Source: Eudorina sp. 2006-703-Eu-15 (Eukaryota; Chlorophyta; Chlorophyceae; Chlamydomonadales; Volvocaceae). Taken from it: 64,000 nt of DNA. Location: NCBI GenBank assembly GCA_003117195.1, contig BDSI01000159.1, positions 177,038-241,037 of the forward strand, given 5' to 3'. This document shows, piece after piece, positions 1 through 11,500 of the stretch. The stretch's first letter is position 1. Every line of letters begins with the position of its first letter. The notes beneath the pieces are model-generated. The model was not told the origin of the DNA. It saw only the letters and a program-made list of their open reading frames with translations, and ran no database searches. A program made the translations under genes and the position numbers.

Positions 1-910
1 GGAGGGGTCGGCATCCGTCGGCTTGACCAGGGGGTGATGAGAGTGACTCAGACGGCGGCGCATGTGGGTTATGATGGTGTCGTGTGTTATGGCTGATTGG
101 GCCGCAGACGCCGCAGAGGCCGCCGATGCGCTGACGACAAGAACATGAACCCGCTCGTGTACCATATGTACGACACATCGCCTGTGGGCTGGCTGCCTGT
201 GAGGTGCTCGCTCCTCGAGAAGAGGCTCCGAAACCTGTACGGAGCCCCGTGCGCTGGGACGCGCCCTCGCGAGTCACTTGGCGCAGACACACACTTGTCG
301 CGGCTCAGTTCTCTTTTTACGCACATCCGTACACATCCGTACAATCACAGCAACACAAAACCCTACACCCATACACACAGAGACGTGTGCGTAACCCTCT
401 GCTGCGTTGTTCCGCACTCCAGTGAGGCACTCAACTGTGCGCCGCCCCTGAATGCCCGCGAGCCATAACCCATCAACCTGACGGGTTGGCCCAGGTCGGG
501 GTGCGGGGGGGGAGGGGCCCGTGGCCAGTTCCTTTTTATTCGGCGCGCTTGACCGGTGGATTGTTCCTACCACTGCTGGGCAGGGGTGAGGGGTCCCTTC
601 CGCTGATGAGGAGCACTGGTGGCCCCACTTACAGGCTGCTGCGCCTGAACTTGTAGGAGTTCTGCAGCATGGTGAGACTATTCCCGCCTGTCTCTGCTGC
701 CGTGCAGCTGTCATGGCAGCAGTGGGGGACACGGGTTGTGGTGGAGAGGTCTCGCTTGTGACGGTTTTCGGTTTACGTTCAGACACGACGGACAAGGAGG
801 CTCAAGGACCGACTCGGACCCCAAGTGCTTGTACCCGCACCCTCGTTGCATGGTACTGAGCTGCAGCGGCGCAGGATCAGAGGCACGGCAGTTGGTCAGT
901 TGGTCAGTCC

Positions 911-943
<33 letters not shown>

Positions 944-3088
944 TCACCCCCAGGGCGCCGCCCTCCCCCCTTTGAGATGATCAGCGCCGGCCGCAGCCAG
1001 TGCCCAACCAGTGCAGAGGCAAGCGCCAACTGCCAAAGCAATAACAACAGCAGCCTCAGTGCTTCCAAGCTCCCCACCAACCGGTCACCGTATAAAGCCT
1101 AAACAGCCTGTCGCAATATTCGCCTTGTCCTGGTCTGTCTTCCCCGTGGTCGGTTGTCTTCGCCACCATGTCCGCCGCCTGAAGCCCATACCACAGCCAG
1201 CACCACAGCCAACCGACGTCCCAAGCTCCCAGCCTCACAGTGACAAGGCCAGGTCCTCACTCCTAAGTCCTCCCACTGGTTCAGCCCTGCACCGCGCTTC
1301 ACATCCTAACACCTGTCAAGAAAGGACACCGCCGGCTAACGTAGCTAAATGCTACGACCATTCTCGGCATATACGGCACTCCTACGGCACTGTACTGCTA
1401 TCTGGGTATACGGTATATGCGCGACCCCGCGGCCGTCTCGGCCACCTCGGCCGTACGGCCCCTCACTCGCCTTCCCGCGGCTATGCCAATCCGTCAGCTC
1501 AGTCCCACAGTCAGCCCCTCAGTCCGTCGACCCCTCAGTCGCTGTGTAAACAAGTCAGTCCAGTCACCGCCGCTGGTCGCTGCACCCCAGCCACCGCAGC
1601 CACCCACCACAACCGGCCGCACTTGAGGCAGCAGCCAGGGCCGTCCAAGGGGTTAAAAACCAAAAACGAAATGGTTATGGTATGATGTCGGCTGCACTGC
1701 ACTGCACCGCACTGCCCGCGTGCATACTTCGTAATTCCAAGGTGCCACAACAACCATGACTGGGTTTGGGTTTTCTTTTGTAACGCCCATCACTGCAACC
1801 ACCTGTGACGCGCAACAGCACGAAACCGCATCTATCTTCCCCCCGCCTCAGCAAAACCGGAGCGGCAGGCGGCCCCCAACCCTTCCTACAACCGCTTGGC
1901 CGCCACGTACCTAACCTAACGACCTACCTAACCGCCTACCTAACCACCTACCGGAAACCCCTGACTGCATGCCGTAACACCCCAAAAACAGAGGCACCAG
2001 CAACCAGCCCCTGACGTACCTGCCAGCAGGACCACCACCAACCGCCCGTACTCCCGCACTCGCAAGGGAGGCCCAGGCGGCGCAGAGCCAGCCGAAAACA
2101 GCACGACGGCCTTCCACCGCCGTACAGCCGTATAGCCACGGATGTCGTACGTTCACAACAAGGAAATCAGCATTTCGCAAACGGTCGCTGCGTTGATACA
2201 CCGGCAACGTTCTGTAAGCAACATTAATCCACGTCCGAGTCCCCATCACGTCCATCACTCCAACCCACACACCTCATGAGCACATTCCGCACTCGCGCCC
2301 CAGACTCCACACAATTCACACCCAGCAGCACAATAATCATAATAATCATAATAGCAATCATAATAATCTTAGTACGCTCCGGCCGGAAATCAAGGCGTGT
2401 GGTCAGGGGCCGGGGTGGCGAAGGGTTACGGGCCCAACCTCACACATGTCCCAACACTCAGTACCTGTCCTACCCTGTCCTGTCCTGTACATGTACGGAT
2501 GAGAATGCACATGTACGGATGAGAGTGCACACGTACGGATGTCACCCCGCCGGTTTGCAACCCGACATGCCCTATCCATTCTTCGTTCACCGCCCTGTGT
2601 CCTTCATTCCCTGCACGCACGCGGCGGGATCTATCGCACCCGGCGCACGATTGGGTGCATGACATGACATGACATGACATGACATGGGATGGGATGTCCA
2701 GTAGTCCGTGTTTCTGTCTCCGTGTTTCTGTTCCTGTCCGTGTTTGTGTCCGCGCCCTACAAGCCCCCCCCCGGAGTTATACCCTGGAGCTGTCGAGCGG
2801 ATGAATGCACTTGCACGCGTCACCGCCGCTGGTCGGTTGACGATGGACGAAAGAAAGCAGCTCAAGAAAGGAAAGAATAAATATATGCAGAAAGGGAGAC
2901 GAGGCGCACGCTCCTAGGACCAAGCGAGTCACACCAGTACCGGGACCGGAAACAAACAGCGGCAGCTCGCCTCGCGACGCAGCAGCACCCGGACACACGC
3001 GGACAGAGGCACTACCCGCGACAGGAGGGGGCAGCAACCAGCAGACGACTCGATCCGCACCCCTCTGAACTCTCCGACCGCACTGCAA
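1..3088. other. Non-coding region with simple repeats
   Basis: I see no supported coding gene here. Open frames exist but are low-complexity and lack splice-consistent conserved segments. It holds a (CCAG)n run at 911-939, a (GACAT)n run at 2661-2685, an AT-rich AATAATCAT-like run at about 2333-2368, and a repeated GTACGGATG word at 320-350 (reverse) and 2490-2545. The right part is probably the 3' UTR and downstream region of the minus-strand channel gene that ends at 3089. Confidence 0.5.
296..350 (+). repeat. Copy of CGCGGCTCAGTT / CA-tail dispersed motif
   Basis: The word TCGCGGCTCAGTT followed by a T-rich spacer and a CA-rich tail recurs at 52118-52160 and 52495-52550 (plus) and at 19496-19527 (minus). 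It looks like the 3' end of a short retroposon-like family. Seen directly; the family identity is inference. Confidence 0.45.
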
Positions 3089-5553
3089 TCAACTGCCCGG
3101 CCCGGCCCCCTTCCCCGTCCCCGTCCCCGCCGCCGCCCCAGTCCCGGCCTCCGCCCCCTTGCCCCCCGTCAGCCCCTGCTGCTCCTCCTCGCGCTGCCGC
3201 AGCCACTGGCGCGCCAGGAAGCCCTGCACCGCCGCCTTGACGTGTAGCGCCGCGTGGAAGTGCGCCGCCGTGTACTTGGGGAAGGCGGCGGCCCCGCGGC
3301 CCGGCAGCCGCTTCATGTACTTGGCCGTGAGGCGCTCCTCCTCGATGTCCGGCAGCTCGCAGCCCACCAGCCGGCCGGACAGCGCGTGGAGCGTCTCCAG
3401 GAACGTGACCTGGTTGTTGGCGTGCACGGGAATGTCCACCGACATGATGACGGCCTGGGTGGCGGTGCGGCTGGGCACCCCCTTGGTGCCCAGGGGCGGC
3501 TCCAGCTCCGCGATCACCAGCGGCAGCTTGGAGGCGTGCGTGACGCCCGAGGCGGTGGGGTCCACCGCCGACCAGGCATCCACGAAGCAGCCCACCATGG
3601 AGCGGGACACGGGCAGCGCCTCGTCCGCCTCCTCCACCACCATGTTCTCCAGGATGACGGCGATGACCAGGTTGAGCATGATGAAGGCGCACAGCACCAC
3701 GAAGACAGGGAAGTAGATGGCGGCGACCGCGGGGCTGAGCGCGCACTGGTTGTCGGTGGCGTTTGCGGGGAGGAGGGGCAGGAGGGGGTCCGAGGGGTCC
3801 AGGTAGGTGCCGCCGGGGATGAGGGTGGCGGCGGTGGGGGGCGTGGCGGTTGTGTTGAGGGTGACGGTGGTGGTGACCCGCACGCAGTCCCGGGTGGTCA
3901 TGCAGTCCATCATGATGCCGCCCCAGCTCTCCCCCGTCAGGATCCTGAGGCGGCAGCGGAGGCGACGGGGTAGGGGGGGCCAAAGGGGAGGGTCACGAGG
4001 ACGCAAGGGACACGGGTCACGGACCAGGGCGAAGCAGGGGCCCCCAGTGGCGCCGAGATGGGCTGGCCTGCACCGCCCAGCTAGGCTCCGCCCTGCACCC
4101 TGCACCCTGCACCCTGCACCCTGCACCCTGCACCCTGCACCCTGCACCCTGCACCGCCCAGCTAGGGGAGGGAGGGCCACCCACCTCACGAGGACCAACA
4201 TGGCACTGGGGAAGTTATTGAAATTGGCATGCCGGTTGAGGAAGTCGCCATACACCATGTCCCCGAACAGGTTCATCCCAATGACTGCGAACATGAAGAA
4301 GAATAGCAACATGATGCCGCCCACGTTGACGAGGGCGGGCAGGGAGTGCACCAGCGTCATCAGCAGCCGCTGCATGCCGGCGGCCTGAGGCGGAAGGGGT
4401 CAGCCAGGGGAGAGCAGGGCCGAGGAGGGGCGGGAGGAGGGGAAAAGATGGGAGGAGGGGGGCAGTGGCCAGGATGTAGCCAGGATGTGTGGGTGCGGCG
4501 CAGCGAGACAGGGCAAGGAGGCGGTGAGGGTGCAAGTCTGCAAGAAGGTCTAAGGGGGACCCCGGAGGGGATGCCAGGCGCTGGAAAGATGCCGCACAGC
4601 GCAGCACAGCCGACGGGGCAGCACTGCTCCGAAACCCACGCACACGCCGCCCCACCTGCAGGGCCCACACTCCGCAACTGCCCACCTGCCCTGCTGCCCT
4701 GCTGCCCACCACACTCCGCTCCGCGCACCCGTTTGATGAGTCGGACGACTCGCACCACCCTCAGCACGCGCAGCACGGGCATGAAGCTCAGGTTGCGGGT
4801 GCCGCTGAAGTCCAGCGCCACCGACACAGCGGATGCGGCCGCCACGAAGCAGTCGAAGCAGTTCCATCCGTCGCGGAAGTAGCCCAGCGGCCCGAAGGCG
4901 ATCAGCTTGAGCGCCGCCTCCGCCACGAAGATGCACGTGAACACCAGGTTGCTGTACGACATCACGGCCTGGTGGGCGCCAGAGGGCGGCAGGTGCGCCA
5001 GTCGGGTCAGGTCCGCTGCAAGCTCTGCGCAGCCTTCTCCACTCCACCACCACAATACCCTACTAGGAGCTACCTAGCTGCCTCGCCCCCTGCCTAAATA
5101 GTAAACAGCTACGGTACCTACCTACCTAGCACACCTACATAGCCCGCCTACCTAGCACACCTACCTAACTCGCCTACCTACTACCCGCTGCCTGGTTGCA
5201 TTCCTTCTCCCCTTGCCCGGCATCCCGCCGACCTATCTACCATCTCTTCCCCCGCGCCCCCGGCCCCCGGGCCCCACCCCTCCGCCCGACCCCACCTGGA
5301 ACCCCTCCGACATGTCAACATGCACCAGAGCCATCAACACCGTGTTGGCGACGATGGCCATCAGGACCACCTGGCCGAAGGCGGCGCTGCTGACGGCCTC
5401 GAACAGGACCAGGCGCCAGCGGGGGCCCTCGGGGGCGGGCGGCCGGCGCTGCATGGAGGTCCGCAGCAGCAGCTTCTGGACCTCCACCCAGTCCGACTGC
5501 TGGGCCGTGACGAAGACGGAGGAGGACATCTGCTCGCGCTGCAGCTCCGAAAC
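3089..5553 (-). CDS. Channel exons 14-17: repeat IV and cytoplasmic tail
   Basis: Exon 14 (5296-5553) holds the III-IV linker and IV S1. Exon 15 (4729-4968) encodes S2-S4 (VLRVLRVVRVVRLIKR). Exon 16 (4185-4384) is S5. Exon 17 (3089-3944) has the pore motif ILTGESW, an extracellular Thr-rich loop with two NxT sequons, S6 (AFIMLNLVIAVILENM) and a ~170-residue tail. Near the end a basic AVQGFLARQWLRQR stretch resembles an IQ (calmodulin-binding) motif; that is inference. The stop is at 3089-3091. Confidence 0.88.
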
Positions 5554-8500
5554 CTGCGGACCGACAGACAGACAGACAGACAGACAGACAGTCAGACAGA
5601 CAGACGCCTACACAGGCAGGCCCCCTCCGCCCCCCCGATCGGTTCCCCAATCCTTACTTGCCCCCCGCCATCAAGAAGGGAACACTACACCGGTAACATG
5701 AAGAGGGGGCAAGGGGGGGTTTCAGGTCGGGAGAGCTGGTCGGATTGCGCGGAGGCTCGTCCCTACGGGCGGGCCGGTCCGGGGAGGGCCCCTCGCGGCG
5801 GGTTCCACAAGGGGCTGCTGGGCTGCCGGCGGGGGAGGGGGAGGGGCAGGCCCCCACCAACACCGGAGGGATCAGCACGTCCACACATCCACACGTCCAC
5901 ACGCGCTTCCGGCCCCGTGGGAGGAGGACCAAGCAGGGCAGGGGACGGGACAGGGGCGGGGCAGGGGACGGGACAGGGGCGGGGCAGGGGACGGGACAGG
6001 GGCAGGAAAGGGGCCGGGACAGGGCCGGGGCAGGGGACGGGACAGGGGCAGGAAAGGGGCCGGGGCAGGGGAGGCACTGCGCCCATTGCAACCAATCTTG
6101 TGTGTGTATGTGTATGTATGCCGTGGGTTGCAGCCTAGGGTCTCCAGCCCTCCGTCCCACCCCGCCCCCGAGGTCAGCCGCCCTCCTCTTCCCCTTCCAC
6201 CAAGCAGCCCCCAGGTTCTCCCTCCTGGTCCACAGCTTCCTCCCTCCCTGGAGCTCGCCCTCTTCCTGGAGGACCCCCTGACTTCACCCGCCCGCCCGGC
6301 CCCCTCCCGGCCCCGTCCCGCAGGCCCACCTTCTCCAGCGTGACACCGACAAACAGGTTGAGCACGAAGAAGGAGCACACCACGATGAACAAGACGAAGA
6401 AGAGCAGCACCGCGGGCGAGTGGTTCCACAGCGGCTGCCTGCCCACCCCCACCGCGTCCACGGCGCTGAAGGCCACATCCACCCACAGCTCCAGGGAGGC
6501 CACCTGGAACAGCGTCAGCATCGCGATGCCCACGTTGTCGAAGTTGTCCCGCAGGTTGACCCACCTGCGGCGGGGGTGCAGGGGGTGTTGAGGGGTGCGG
6601 GGGTGCGGGGGTGCGGGGGTGCGGAGGCGGGGGTGTTGAGGGGGTGTTGAGGGGTGCGGGGGTGTTGAGGGGGTGTTGAGGGGTGCGGGGGTGTTGAGGG
6701 GGTGTTGAGGGGTGCGGGGGTGTTGAGGGGGCGCCGGGGTCAGCTGGACCCGGGGCAGGGCAGGCCAGGAGGAGGGAGGGTCGTGGGGCGAAGTCTGGGG
6801 CGCTGCGGCCGAAAGGCCAAGCAGCTGCCGTACTAAAGGCCACGCAGCTGCCGTACATAACGCACTGAGGCAGCTGCGACTTGCACTGGGGGCCACTGGC
6901 ACGGGTGGCCGGTGCGTGGTCCCATAGGGCAGGGAGGGAGGGGGAGCACGAGAGGAGGGCGAGAGAGAGGGAGAGGGGGGAGGAAGAGCCGCCCCGTCCG
7001 GCTGTGGACACCCACTGTCGCCAAACCAGCCCCCGCACACAACAGGCCAGGACTTCAGGACCCAGCGGGGATGTCCCAGCGGGGCACTCCGGAAGCCGCC
7101 GCCCCTGCCACTTCCCACGTCCCGCACAGCTACCCTCCACCGCGCCCGCTCACCGCAAAAGCTTCCCTTGCCCGTCCCGTCCCTTGCCCTGCCCCGCCAC
7201 ACGCGACTGGCTCACTGTGTATTGATCGTGTACTCGGGCATGGTGACGTTGATCGCCGAGTAGTAGGCGGACTGCGTGATGGTCTGGCTGCCCGCCTCGC
7301 ACCAGCTGCGCGTCAGCTGCTGCCCGTACGGCATCACGTAAAAGGGGTCGATCCGCTCGCCGCTCGCCGCGTCGATGCAGTTGAACAACTTGCCCTTGAA
7401 CAGATTGACCGCCAGAATCGCAAAGATGACATAGAAGAGCAGGCACACCAGGGCCACATTCGCCATGGCGGGCAACACCGCAAACAGCGCCGTCACCACT
7501 ACCCGGAGTCCCTCGTAGCGGCTGACGGCCCGCAGCGGCCGCAGAGCGCGCAGCGTGCGCAGCACGCGGAGCATGTGCAGGTTACTCTGATCCAGCCCCA
7601 CCACCTCCACGATGATGAGCGCCCAGCCCAGCAGCACGATGCCCAGGTCCAGCAGGTTCCAGCCCGAGCGGGCGTAGGCGTGGCGGCCCGTCAGCGCGAA
7701 CCCGAACGCCACGATCTTGAGGACCGCCTCCAGCGTGAAGGCGGCCGTGAAGATGTAGTCGCAGAGCCGCAGCGCGAAGGCCAGGCGGGAGTGCGGGTCC
7801 AGGGAGGGGGTGTCCAGCGTCAGACAGACGGAGGAGGCGAGGATGAGGAGCAGGATGACGGCCTCAAAGTGCCGGTTGTGCACCAGCCAGGCCGCCCGCC
7901 AGCGCAGCCAGTGGTCGGGGCCCAGCAGCAGCAGCGCCCGGCCCTTGATGAGCGCGGCGAGATGGCGGCTGGGGCGGAACGAGCGGAGGGAGGAGGTGGC
8001 GCGAGGAAGCAGCCGCAGCCGGGAGAGACGGGACCACCACCACCGGGCGCTGCCGCCGCCGCCGCTGTCGGTGATGGTGGTGGTGGATTTGGTCGCTGCG
8101 ATGGCGGTGTTAGGGCCGGTGGTGCTGCTGGCGGGACCGCCTGCAGGCTGCTTGCCCGCGGAGGCGCCCGCGGCGGAGGCGTCGGAAGCGGCGGATGATG
8201 AAACGGAGGAGAAGGTGGACAGGGTGGAGGAGGAGGGCTCCAGCCGAGGCGGCGGCTTCACCGCCTGGGCTTTGCAAGCGGGGACGGCTGCTCCCCGGGC
8301 AGCCTTCCCTGGAGGCGCCCAGGTGGCCAGGGAGGGCGCTCGAGAGGCCGCCGCCGGGGCCCCGAGCTGCGGCTGTACGGCACTGAGCGGTCGCGACCCC
8401 GCGGCGGTGGCAGTGGCCGCGGACTGTCCGCGCGGGGGAGGCCCGGCGGCGAGGTCCGCGGGCCCCAGCGGCACCACCCTCCGCCGCTCCCTGCTGCCAA

Positions 8501-11500
8501 AGCTCCAGGCCCCCGGCAAGGAGGTCCGCCCGCGAAGACTGCCCGGACCAGGCCCCGGCCCCGCCTCCCCGGGGGCGGCCGTGGAGGCAGCTGCAGCCGG
8601 GCGCAGAGCCGGGCCCGGGAGCGTGGCCGTGAGGGTGGTCGGCTCCGCACCCTCCGACTGGAACAGCAACCCCGATCCTGTACCTCGCGGTTTCGCCGCC
8701 TCGTCGTCCCCAGGGGGCGCTGCCCCCGTCCCCGCCGCAGCCGCGCCGCGGACCCGAGTCCCGTCGATGTTCTTCCGCCCCTGCCCCTCCCCCTCCTGCC
8801 CCTCCCCCTCCTGCGCCTTGTCCGCCGAGAACCGATCCGCGAGGAGCGAAGAGGAGTCGCCCCCACCGGCGGCGCCACGGCCGCTGGCCCCGTCAGCTGA
8901 CTCCACGGACCGGTACTGCTCCAGGTACCAGCTCGCGATGCGGCCCGAAGCTGTGAGGTCCAGGTCCGCGCCGCCGCCCCTGCCGTCCATCGCCCCGCCC
9001 CCTCCCCGGCCCTGGTCGCGCCCATCGCCGCTGCCAGCCCCCCAGCCGCTGGTGTGCCCTCGTGCTGCTCCGCCGACCCGCGGGTCACCGACCCCCGGGT
9101 CGGGGGCCTCCGAGCCCCGCTCCGAATCCGTCCCCGACTCCTTGCGCTGCAGCAGCAGCTTCTCCGCCTCCAGACGCCACGGGTGGGTCGAGGCGGTGGG
9201 ACCCAGGGCTGCTGCTGCGGCGGCGGTGTCTTGCGGCGGCGGCAGCCCCTTCGGATTGGCGCTGGACTCCAGCTCCAGGGCATCGTCCCATGGGTCAGCG
9301 TCCTCGGGGTCGTTATCTCGGGCCTTATCCCGGCTGGGGCCCTGGATGTCCACCGCTCCTGTGGGCCAAAGGCCAAAGGATCAACACACACACAGGTACA
9401 AACGGGGCGGAGGCAGAGCGGCTCAATGTTCAAAATCGACATACACACTCAGGGTCAAGGTCAAGGTCAGGGTCAGGGTCAGGGTCAGGAGCAGGGTCAG
9501 GGTCAGGGTCAGGGTCAGGGTCAGGGTCAGGGTCAGGGTCAGGGTCAGGGTCAGGGTCAGGGTCAGGGTCAGGGTCAGGGTCAGGGTCAGGGTCAGGGTC
9601 AGGGTCAGGGTCAGGGTCAGGGTCAGGGTCAGGGTCAGGGTCAGGGTCAGGGTCAGGGTCAGGGTCAGGGTCAGGGTCAGGGTCAGGGTCAGGGTCAGGG
9701 GCAGGGGCAGCCTGACCGGGTGCCCCAATCGGTCGAGACGGGCGCCACCGCCTGGGCCACCGCCAGGTGTGACGTAGCTCTGGTGGCGGTGCGGCTGGGG
9801 ACGGGAGGGAGGGAGGGGCCCGCGATGAGCTGCAGGGGGGTCCTCCGGCGAGTTAGCTTCGCTCCGGGGTGAACAAGAAAGGGAAGACGCTTCGGGATGC
9901 ACCCCGGCCAGGCTGGAGGCTGGAGGCTGGAGGCTGGAGGCTGGAGGCTGGAGAAACCATGTCACCTGGGGTGTGTTGTACGACACTCTTAGGTGATGCG
10001 GTGGTGTGGGAGATTAGGGGGGCAGTGCACGACAGCTGGCCATCCCTCAAAGCCGCCGCTGTCCGGGCCAGGGTGCCGCTCCCAACCACCTTGTCAGCCC
10101 CCACACGTTAACCCCAACCACCGCAACGATCCCAACCACCCAACCACCGCACCACCCACCCGTAAAATTGTCAAGCAGGATGGCAATGAAGAGATTGAAC
10201 ACCAGATATGTCCCGATGAGGATGACCCCCACGAAGTACAGCGCAGCCCAAGGCGATGATGTACGAATGCTGTCGTACATGACGTTGTTCCAGTTCTCTC
10301 CCGTGAGCAGCTGAAACACCGTGTACATGGCCCAGAGTACGTTGTCGAAGTTCGCCCGCGGCACCTGCGACTTGCCCACCATGGCCAGGTACTCGCAGCC
10401 GCCGCCCGCGGAGGTGCTGCTGATGGTGCTGGTGGTGGTGTTGCCCTCCGCACCCGTCGTCGCGGCGGCGGAGGCAGCACCGGCGGCGTCACAGAAGCGG
10501 TCGCAGTAGGCGAGGTCGTTGTAGAAGGAGCCCGGCGCGTCGATCCAGTTGCCGTACTGCTCGTCCGAGCAGGGCAGGTAGCAGTAAAAGTGGTTGGGGC
10601 AGCCGCCCCACACCGCCTGCCCCAGCGGGCACACCGGACTGGCGCCCGCCACGTAGTCGCAAAACATAAACCTGAGGAGCGGGGAAGGCAGGGGGGCGGG
10701 GAGGGCGGGTGGGAGGGGGAGCGGAGCAAGTGCCGCCCGAGGGGCCCCAGGGGACAGACGCAGACCGAGGCTCAGCGCAGGGGAGGGGCCCGAGTCGGGG
10801 GGTGGGGAGGGGATTGCATCCGGGAATGCATGCTGTCCGCCCCAGGGCTACGAAATGGAGGGCGGGCATCCCAGTTCCCAGTTCCCAGGGATTTAGGGTT
10901 TAGGGTTTGGGTTGAGAGGCGCGGGCTCTGGACCATTACGGCAGCGAGTTGATTCGGAGGGGGCGGACTGGTCCGGACACTGGCGCAGTGCTGCGCCCCC
11001 CGCAGCTGACCCTCCGCCTCACAGACCCCCGCCGTCCCCTCAGCAGACAGCCCCGAAGGGCGGAGGGGAAGGGTGGGGGGCTAAGCGGTACCTCCCTGGA
11101 ACATCCAGCTGTCTTTTTAATGCGGCACTCTCCCCCCTCTACTGGCCTGGCCTGGCCTAGCCCTTTACTCCCCACCAAATTGTTTCACTTGGTAGGAGTC
11201 CCTTCCCTCTCCCATATGGGGGACCCTTTCCCCTCCCCAGCCCCAGCCCCAGCCCCACCACCGCCAGCCCCAGCCCCACCGGTATCCGAACAGCTGCATG
11301 CCCATCAGCGCCGCGATGAGCATGAAGAGCCCCATCAGCATCAGCAGGTAGGCGGTGGAGCTGACGGACTGCAGCACCGCCGCCAGGATGACCGCCAGCT
11401 CCCGCCAGCTGCGAGCCAGGCGGAAGACGCGCAGCAGGCGCAGCATGCGCAGCACGGACAGCGGCCCCAGCCCCGCCACGGTGGGGACCAGGTCCACGAT

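Noticed and set aside
620..690. Short exon-like minus-strand segment ending in a GTAAGT-like site (LQNSYKFRRSSL)
   Set aside because: Only about 15 codons, with no partner exon found on either side within the window; could be a first exon of a gene off the left edge but unsupported.
9423..9986. Long LTLT-, GQGQ-, SGSG- and RVRV-repeat open frames
   Set aside because: By-products of the GGGTCA hexamer array in an intron.
10886..10914. Chromosome end
   Set aside because: Only about three TTTAGGG units and the channel gene continues on both sides.
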